This document shows, in pieces, positions 58,535-64,000 of a DNA stretch of 64,000 nucleotides. The notes under the pieces are model-generated. The model did no database searches. It saw nothing but the letters and a program-made list of their open reading frames with translations, and had not been told where the DNA came from. The DNA comes from Burkholderia cepacia GG4 (GTDB taxonomy: Bacteria > Pseudomonadota > Gammaproteobacteria > Burkholderiales > Burkholderiaceae): the NCBI RefSeq assembly GCF_000292915.1, contig NC_018513.1, positions 1,550,001 to 1,614,000 of the forward strand, written 5' to 3'. The position numbers were made by a program, and so were the translations under genes. Numbering within the stretch: the stretch's first letter is position 1; every line of letters begins with the position of its first letter.

Positions 58535-61500
58535 TCAGCGTGCCGCGCTCGTCGCGCCCGGACGCGGCGCGAGCGCGCGCAGCGTATCCTTGATCGTCGA
58601 TACGCGGATCGCGAGGTCGGGCGAGCGCGTCTCGATGCGCAGCTTGTCCTGTCCCGCGAGCTTGATGTGCCGGTGCTTCTGCACCATCTCGATGATCCGC
58701 ATCGGATCGATCGGCGGGTTCGGCTCGAACTGCAGCCCGATCGCGACTTCGCTCGCGTCGATCTTGACGATGCCGAGCGGCTTCGCGGCCAGCCGCAGCC
58801 GGTGCGTCTCGACGAGCGCGTGCGCCTGCGGCGGCAACTTGCCGAAGCGGTCGATCAGCTCCTCCTGGATGCCGTCGATCGCGTCGCCGTGCTCGCAGTT
58901 CGCGAGCCGCTTGTACAGCGACAGCCGCTCCTGCACGTCCGCGCAGTAGTCGGCCGGCAGGATCGCGGGCGCATGCAGGTTGATTTCCGTCGTCGCGGCG
59001 AGCGGCGCGGTGAGGTCGGGCTCCTTGCCGTTCTTCAGCGCCTTCACCGCGTCGTTCAGCATGTCGGTGTAAAGCTGGAAGCCGATCTCGTGGATCTCGC
59101 CCGACTGCTTGTCGCCGAGCACTTCGCCGGTGCCGCGGATCTCGAGGTCGTGCATCGCGAGATAGAAGCCCGAACCGAGTTCCTCCATCTGCTGGATCGC
59201 CTCGAGCCGGCGCTGGGCCTGCTTGGTCAGCGACTGTGGATCGTGGACCAGCAGGTACGCATAGGCCTGGTGGTGCGAACGGCCGACGCGGCCGCGCAGC
59301 TGGTGGAGCTGCGCGAGGCCGAACTTGTCGGAGCGATGCATGATGATCGTGTTCGCGCTCGGCACGTCGATGCCGGTCTCGATGATGGTCGTGCACAGCA
59401 GCACGTTCGCGCGCTGCGCGACGAAATCCCGCATCACGCGTTCGAGTTCGCGCTCGTGCATCTGGCCGTGCGCGATCGCGATGCGCGCCTCGGGCACGAG
59501 TTCCTCGAGCATCGCCTTGCGGTTCTCGATCGTCTCGACCTCGTTGTGCAGGAAGTACACCTGGCCGCCGCGTTTCAGCTCGCGCAGCATCGCCTCGCGG
59601 ATCACGCTTTCTTCCTCGCGGCGCACGAAGGTCTTGATCGCGAGCCGCTTCTGCGGCGCGGTCGCGATCACCGAGAAGTCGCGCAGCCCCTCGAGCGCCA
59701 TCCCGAGCGTACGCGGGATCGGCGTCGCGGTGAGCGTCAGCACGTCGACTTCCGCGCGCAGCGCCTTCAGCGCTTCCTTCTGGCGCACGCCGAAGCGGTG
59801 CTCCTCGTCGATGATTACCAGGCCGAGGCGCTTGAACTGCACGTCCGACGACAGCAGCTTGTGCGTGCCGATCACGATGTCGACGCTGCCTTCGTTGATC
59901 TGCGCGATCGCCGCATTCACTTCCTTCGCGGTCTTGAAGCGCGACAGCTCGACGATCCGCACCGGCCAGTCCGCGAAGCGGTCGGCGAAGGTCTGCGTGT
60001 GCTGCTCGGCGAGCAGCGTGGTCGGCGACAGCAGCGCGACCTGCTTGCCGCCCATCACCGCGATGAACGCGGCGCGCAGCGCGACCTCGGTCTTGCCGAA
60101 GCCGACGTCGCCGCACACGAGGCGGTCCATTGGCTTGCCGCTCGTCATGTCGCCGATCACGGCCGCGATCGCCGCGGCCTGGTCGGGCGTTTCCTCGAAG
60201 CCGAAGCTTTCCGCGAACTTCACGTAGTCGCGCGGCTCGAGCGCGAACGCATGGCCTTCGCGGGCCGCGCGGCGCGCGTACAGGTTCAGCAGCTCGGCGG
60301 CCGTGTCGCGGATCTGCTGCGCGGCCTTGCGCTTCGCACGTTCCCACTGGCCCGAGCCGAGCGCGTGCAGCGGTGCGCTGTCGGGATCGGCGCCGCTGTA
60401 GCGCGAGATCACGTGCAACTGCGCGACCGGCACGTAGAGCTTGCTGTCGCCCGCGTATTCGAGATGCAGGAATTCGGTCTCGCCTTCGCCGAGATCCATC
60501 GACACGAGGCCCATGTAGCGGCCGATGCCGTGCTGCGCATGGACGACCGGATCGCCGACCTTCAGCTCCGACAGGTCGCGCACCATCGCGTCGACGTTGC
60601 TGGCCTGCTCCTGGCGGCGGCGCCCCGCACGGCGGCCGAGCGCGCCGTACAGCTCGGTTTCGGTGACGAGCGCGTAGCCTTCGCCCGGCACCGCGAAGCC
60701 GCTCGCGAGCGGCGCGACGCCGAGCGCGAAGCGCGCATCGCTCTCGAGCCAGCCCGCGAAATGGTCGTTCGACGTGGGCCGCAGGTGATGTTCGGCGAGC
60801 AGCTGCAGGATCGTTTCGCGGCGGCCGGCCGATTCGACGGTCAGCAGCACGCGCTTGCCCGACGTTTCGACGAACGTGCGCAGCGCAGCGAGCGGATCGT
60901 CGGCATGGCGATCGACCGTGAGTTCGGGCAGGCCCGTCGCCCAACCGCCGGCCGGCTGCGCGGGCAGCACGACGCGCGCGAACGGCTTCGCGAACGCGAA
61001 GAAATCCTCGTCGGACAGGAACAGGCGCTCCGGCTCGAGGATCGGCCGCTCGCGATCGTGCGCGAGGAACGCGTGGCGCTGCTTCGTATCGGCCGTGAAG
61101 CGGCGGATCGAAGTCTCGAGATCGCCGGCGAACACGAGGTGCGCGTCCTGTGGCAGGTAGTGGAACAGCGTGGCCGTCTCGTCGAAGAACAGCGGCAGGT
61201 AATACTCGATGCCGGCCGACGGCACGCCGTTGCCGATGTCCTTGTAGATCGGCGCGCGGCTCGGGTCGCCTTCGAAGGTTTCGCGCCAGCGGCTGCGGAA
61301 GGCCGTGCGCGCGGCTTCGTCGAACGGAAACTCGCGGCCGGGCAACAGGCGCACGTCGCGCACCGGGTAGAGGCTGCGCTGCGTATCGGGATCGAACGCG
61401 CGGATCGAGTCGACCTGGTCGTCGAACAGGTCGATCCGGTACGGCAGCGGCGAGCCCATCGGGTACAGGTCGATCAGCGAGCCGCGCACGCAGTATTCGC

Positions 61501-62005
61501 CGGGCCGCACGACCTGGCTCACGTGCTCGTAGCCGGCCAGCGTGAGCTGCGCCTTCAGCTTCGCCTCGTCGAGCCGTTCGCCCTGCGCGAACGCGAAGGT
61601 GTACGCGGCCATGAACGACGCGGGCGGCATCCGGTACAGCGCGGTGGTCGCGGGCACCAGCAGGATGTCGCAGCGGCCCTCGCCGAGGTCGTGCAGCGTC
61701 GCCAGGCGCTCGGAGACGAGATCCTGGTGCGGCGAGAAAGTGTCGTACGGCAGCGTTTCCCAGTCCGGCAGCAGGCGCACGCGCGCATTCGGGGAGAAGT
61801 AGCGGATTTCCTGCGACAGCCGCTGCGCGTCGACCGCGTTCGCGCAGATCACCGCAAGGAGCGGGACCGCGTCGCGGTGGTCGGCGAGATAGCGGGCGAT
61901 GGCGAGTGCGTCGGCGGAGCCGTGCGCGCCGTCGAAGGCGAACCGCTGGCCCGGTTTGACGCGGGCGACGGGCGAGGCGAACGGGGTGGAAGCGTTGTCT
62001 GGCAT
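58535..62005 (-). CDS. mfd: Transcription-repair coupling factor
   Basis: ATP-dependent translocase that removes RNA polymerase stalled at DNA damage and recruits UvrA. N-terminal UvrB-like region ([20 protein letters not shown]), RNA-polymerase interaction domain ([16 protein letters not shown]), then the RecG-like motor with Walker A ([15 protein letters not shown]), DEEH box ([14 protein letters not shown]), TATPIPRTL and RGRVGRS. TRCF C-terminal domain last. The length is 1156 residues from ATG 62005; a GTG at 62029 would add eight. Short gaps separate it from argE downstream. Confidence 0.95.
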   Translation of the reverse strand: MPDNASTPFASPVARVKPGQRFAFDGAHGSADALAIARYLADHRDAVPLLAVICANAVDAQRLSQEIRYFSPNARVRLLPDWETLPYDTFSPHQDLVSERLATLHDLGEGRCDILLVPATTALYRMPPASFMAAYTFAFAQGERLDEAKLKAQLTLAGYEHVSQVVRPGEYCVRGSLIDLYPMGSPLPYRIDLFDDQVDSIRAFDPDTQRSLYPVRDVRLLPGREFPFDEAARTAFRSRWRETFEGDPSRAPIYKDIGNGVPSAGIEYYLPLFFDETATLFHYLPQDAHLVFAGDLETSIRRFTADTKQRHAFLAHDRERPILEPERLFLSDEDFFAFAKPFARVVLPAQPAGGWATGLPELTVDRHADDPLAALRTFVETSGKRVLLTVESAGRRETILQLLAEHHLRPTSNDHFAGWLESDARFALGVAPLASGFAVPGEGYALVTETELYGALGRRAGRRRQEQASNVDAMVRDLSELKVGDPVVHAQHGIGRYMGLVSMDLGEGETEFLHLEYAGDSKLYVPVAQLHVISRYSGADPDSAPLHALGSGQWERAKRKAAQQIRDTAAELLNLYARRAAREGHAFALEPRDYVKFAESFGFEETPDQAAAIAAVIGDMTSGKPMDRLVCGDVGFGKTEVALRAAFIAVMGGKQVALLSPTTLLAEQHTQTFADRFADWPVRIVELSRFKTAKEVNAAIAQINEGSVDIVIGTHKLLSSDVQFKRLGLVIIDEEHRFGVRQKEALKALRAEVDVLTLTATPIPRTLGMALEGLRDFSVIATAPQKRLAIKTFVRREEESVIREAMLRELKRGGQVYFLHNEVETIENRKAMLEELVPEARIAIAHGQMHERELERVMRDFVAQRANVLLCTTIIETGIDVPSANTIIMHRSDKFGLAQLHQLRGRVGRSHHQAYAYLLVHDPQSLTKQAQRRLEAIQQMEELGSGFYLAMHDLEIRGTGEVLGDKQSGEIHEIGFQLYTDMLNDAVKALKNGKEPDLTAPLAATTEINLHAPAILPADYCADVQERLSLYKRLANCEHGDAIDGIQEELIDRFGKLPPQAHALVETHRLRLAAKPLGIVKIDASEVAIGLQFEPNPPIDPMRIIEMVQKHRHIKLAGQDKLRIETRSPDLAIRVSTIKDTLRALAPRPGATSAAR

Positions 62006-62113
62006 AGGGACGGCAGGGGTGGCGGGCACGGGCGCATCGCGGTGCGTCGGTCGAGACGAAAGACCTATTATAAAATCCGCTTCTCGATTTCATCTTTCCG
62101 GCGTTTCCCTTTC

Positions 62114-62824
62114 GTGACTCCCCGACTTTTCGCCCTGATTCCTTGCGCCGGCACGGGCAGCCGTTCCGGTTCGGCCGTGCCGAAGCAATACCGCACGCTG
62201 GCCGGCCGCGCGCTCCTGCATTACACGCTCGCCGCGTTCGACGCGTGCAGCGAATTCGCGCAGACGCTCGTCGTCCTCGCGCCCGACGACACGCACTTCG
62301 ACGCGCGCCGCTTCGCGGGCCTGCGCTTCGCGGTGCGCCGCTGCGGCGGCGGCTCGCGCCAGGCGTCGGTGCTGAACGGGCTGCTCGAACTGGCCGAATT
62401 CGGCGCGACCGACCACGACTGGGTGCTCGTGCACGACGCCGCGCGCCCCGGTATCACGCCGGAGCTGATCCGCACCCTGGTCGCGACGCTGAAGGACGAC
62501 CCGGTGGGCGGCATCGTCGCGCTGCCGGTGGCCGATACCCTCAAGCGCGTGCCGGCCGGCGGCGATGCGATCGCGCGCACCGAGTCGCGCGACGCGCTGT
62601 GGCAGGCGCAGACGCCGCAGATGTTCCGCATCGGCATGCTGCGCGACGCGATCCTGCGCGCGCAGCGGGAAGGGCACGACCTGACCGACGAGGCCAGCGC
62701 GATCGAATGGGCCGGCCATACGCCGCGCGTCGTGCAGGGCAGCCTGCGCAACTTCAAGGTCACGTACCCGGAAGATTTCGCGCTCGCGGAGGCGATCCTC
62801 GCGCGCCCCGCGAACGCTTCCTGA
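62114..62824 (+). CDS. ispD: 2-C-methyl-D-erythritol 4-phosphate cytidylyltransferase
   Basis: MEP pathway: couples CTP to MEP. Nucleotidyltransferase signature [20 protein letters not shown] with the Lys of [18 protein letters not shown] binds CTP/metal; [17 protein letters not shown] is typical. The length is 236 residues. The start is GTG 62114; no Shine-Dalgarno motif is visible. The frame is open about 5 kb upstream, but that is antisense of mfd and argE. It is divergent from mfd and 28 bases before ispF. Confidence 0.94.
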   Translation: MTPRLFALIPCAGTGSRSGSAVPKQYRTLAGRALLHYTLAAFDACSEFAQTLVVLAPDDTHFDARRFAGLRFAVRRCGGGSRQASVLNGLLELAEFGATDHDWVLVHDAARPGITPELIRTLVATLKDDPVGGIVALPVADTLKRVPAGGDAIARTESRDALWQAQTPQMFRIGMLRDAILRAQREGHDLTDEASAIEWAGHTPRVVQGSLRNFKVTYPEDFALAEAILARPANAS

Positions 62825-62852
62825 CTTTCACCTCATCTCAACCGGAATACGC

Positions 62853-63338
62853 ATGGATTTCAGAATCGGACAAGGCTACGACGTGCACAAGCTCGTCCCG
62901 GGGCGCCCCCTCATCATCGGCGGCGTGACGATTCCGTACGAGCGCGGCCTGCTCGGCCACTCGGACGCGGACGTGCTGCTGCACGCGATCACCGACGCGC
63001 TGTTCGGCGCGGCGGCGCTCGGCGACATCGGTCGTCATTTCTCCGACACCGACGCGGCGTTCAAGGGCGCGGACAGCCGCGTGCTGCTGCGCGAGTGCGT
63101 CGCCCGCGTGAAGGCGGCCGGCTTCACGATCCAGAACGTCGACAGCACCGTGATCGCGCAGGCGCCGAAGCTGGCGCCGCATATCGACGGGATGCGCGCG
63201 AACATCGCGGCCGATCTCGGGCTGCCGCTCGAGCGCGTGAACGTGAAGGCGAAGACCAACGAGAAGCTCGGCTATCTCGGCCGCGGCGACGGCATCGAGG
63301 CGCAGGCCGCCGCGCTGCTGGTGAAGCAGGGCGCTTGA
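62853..63338 (+). CDS. ispF: 2-C-methyl-D-erythritol 2,4-cyclodiphosphate synthase
   Basis: Zinc-dependent trimer making the cyclic diphosphate in the MEP pathway. Asp10 and His12 (GQGYDVHKL) and the [20 protein letters not shown] segment give the metal site; [20 protein letters not shown] closes the sequence. The length is 161 residues. It follows ispD by 28 bases and is cotranscribed with it. Confidence 0.96.
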   Translation: MDFRIGQGYDVHKLVPGRPLIIGGVTIPYERGLLGHSDADVLLHAITDALFGAAALGDIGRHFSDTDAAFKGADSRVLLRECVARVKAAGFTIQNVDSTVIAQAPKLAPHIDGMRANIAADLGLPLERVNVKAKTNEKLGYLGRGDGIEAQAAALLVKQGA

Positions 63339-63409
63339 GCGCTTGATGCTGGTGCGACGCCGGTTTGATGCCGGCGCGAACCGGCGCGCAGGTTGCGCCG
63401 CCGGAATGA

Positions 63410-63437
63410 AAAATGCCACGCGCTTGCGTGGCATTTT
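63410..63437. terminator. Terminator between ispF and ahpD
   Basis: AAAATGCCACGC, loop GCTT, GCGTGGCATTTT. Symmetrical A and T runs suit both converging transcripts. Confidence 0.85.
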
Positions 63438-63514
63438 CGTTTTGCGGCCCGGAGCGGTGCAGCGCGGCGTCGATCGGCTGCCGCGCCGCGCCGTGCTGCC
63501 GCCGCTGCCGCCGG

Positions 63515-64000
63515 TTACGCGCCTTCGGCGGCGATCACCTGCGCGGCGGCGTTGATCACCGACGCGATGCGGCCGACGTCACGCAGCTGCGTCGTCGTCA
63601 TCCCTTGCTCGTCCTTCAGCAGCGCATAGTGCGACTTCACGCAGAAGTGGCACTTGCCGACGATCGACGCGGCGAGCGCGTACATCTCGAACCGGCGCTT
63701 GTCGACACCGCCGTGCGACGCATACGCGCCCATCCGCAGCTCGGCGCGCTGCGTCTTCAGGTCGGCGTCATCGGCCATCTCGACATACGGATACCAGGTG
63801 TTGTTCATCCCCATCAGCGCGGCCGCCGTCAGCACGGCGTTCGTCTCTTCGGGCGACAGCACGCCGGCTTCACGGATCGTCTTCACGAGCACCGTGCTCT
63901 TGGCCGCGACCGCCGCCGCCAGCGCGACGCCGACCGCATCGGTGCCTTCGAGCGACGAGCGCGAGATCGTGCCGTCGAGGTTCAGGCGAATGTCCTTCGC
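63515..64000 (-). CDS. ahpD: Alkylhydroperoxidase AhpD, 3' part
   Basis: Carboxymuconolactone decarboxylase-fold disulphide reductase that supports AhpC in peroxide removal. The CxxC motif lies in GKCHFCVKSHYALL with the downstream catalytic His. About 162 codons are visible; the frame is open to the last base (KDIRLNLDGTISRS), so only the first roughly 15 residues and the start lie outside. ahpC, its usual neighbour, would be expected next, beyond the window. Confidence 0.9.
   Translation of the reverse strand, partial: AKDIRLNLDGTISRSSLEGTDAVGVALAAAVAAKSTVLVKTIREAGVLSPEETNAVLTAAALMGMNNTWYPYVEMADDADLKTQRAELRMGAYASHGGVDKRRFEMYALAASIVGKCHFCVKSHYALLKDEQGMTTTQLRDVGRIASVINAAAQVIAAEGA

Noticed and set aside
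57161..62113. A stop-free plus-strand frame of about 1650 codons opposite argE and mfd, in frame with ispD.
   Set aside because: It is the antisense of two clearly identified genes in GC-rich DNA, is Arg/Ala/His/Gln-rich with no family sense, and the real IspD sequence begins only at 62114.

Overview
The window is a gene-dense, GC-rich (about two thirds G+C) chromosomal segment of a betaproteobacterium, almost certainly a Burkholderia, most likely of the B. cepacia complex. This rests on gene order (rpsB-tsf-pyrH-frr-uppS-cdsA-dxr-rseP-bamA-skp-lpxD-fabZ-lpxA-lpxB-rnhB), on protein sequences that look Burkholderia-like, and on strong G/C third-position bias. It is core chromosome: no insertion sequence, phage, CRISPR array, rRNA or tRNA gene was seen.

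Layout. 1-15.5 kb: the conserved translation, isoprenoid, phospholipid and outer-membrane cluster, from the 3' part of rpsB to rnhB and a TrmH/SpoU methyltransferase. 15.6-19.2 kb: divergent ppsR and ppsA (PEP synthase and its regulator). 19.4-22.4 kb: an NfeD/stomatin pair, then smpB, ratA and an RnfH-family gene. 22.4-27.3 kb: an EamA exporter and a four-gene module of unknown role (a two-winged-helix regulator, a beta-propeller protein, DUF899 and DUF2182). 27.5-31.3 kb: guaB, a small membrane protein, guaA. 31.5-33.3 kb: a probably strain-variable patch with a DJ-1/PfpI gene, a TetR regulator and remnants of two further genes. 33.5-35.6 kb: DUF1992, tadA, ldcA.

35.9-47.6 kb is a purine (urate) breakdown region. 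It holds a GntR regulator, an NCS1 permease, an allantoin racemase-like protein, PuuE-type allantoinase, OHCU decarboxylase, allantoicase, ureidoglycolate lyase, an ACT protein, then on the other strand PuuD-type urate hydroxylase and HIU hydrolase, followed by an 8-oxoguanine deaminase-like amidohydrolase and a LysR regulator. Together these read as urate to 5-hydroxyisourate to OHCU to allantoin to allantoate to ureidoglycolate to glyoxylate plus urea. Urate oxidation uses a membrane cytochrome-linked enzyme rather than soluble uricase.

47.8-64 kb: dodecin, a beta-hydroxyacid dehydrogenase, an unrecognised small gene, mscL, a TPR membrane protein with a PspA-like partner, a class A PBP (PBP1A), a frameshifted DUF3574 lipoprotein, a threonine dehydratase, an ArgE-type deacetylase, mfd, ispD, ispF and the 3' part of ahpD. 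Many genes overlap by four bases (ATGA/GTGA), and strong hairpin terminators mark most operon ends.

No wholly new system is obvious. The best candidates for new biology are the regulator/propeller/DUF899/DUF2182 module (23.6-27.3 kb) and the PspA/TPR envelope pair (50.5-52.5 kb). The clearest regulatory observations are paired TTGTCAACAA elements around the GntR promoter, paired TTGCGCAA palindromes before ppsA, and a perfect inverted repeat over the TetR start codon.
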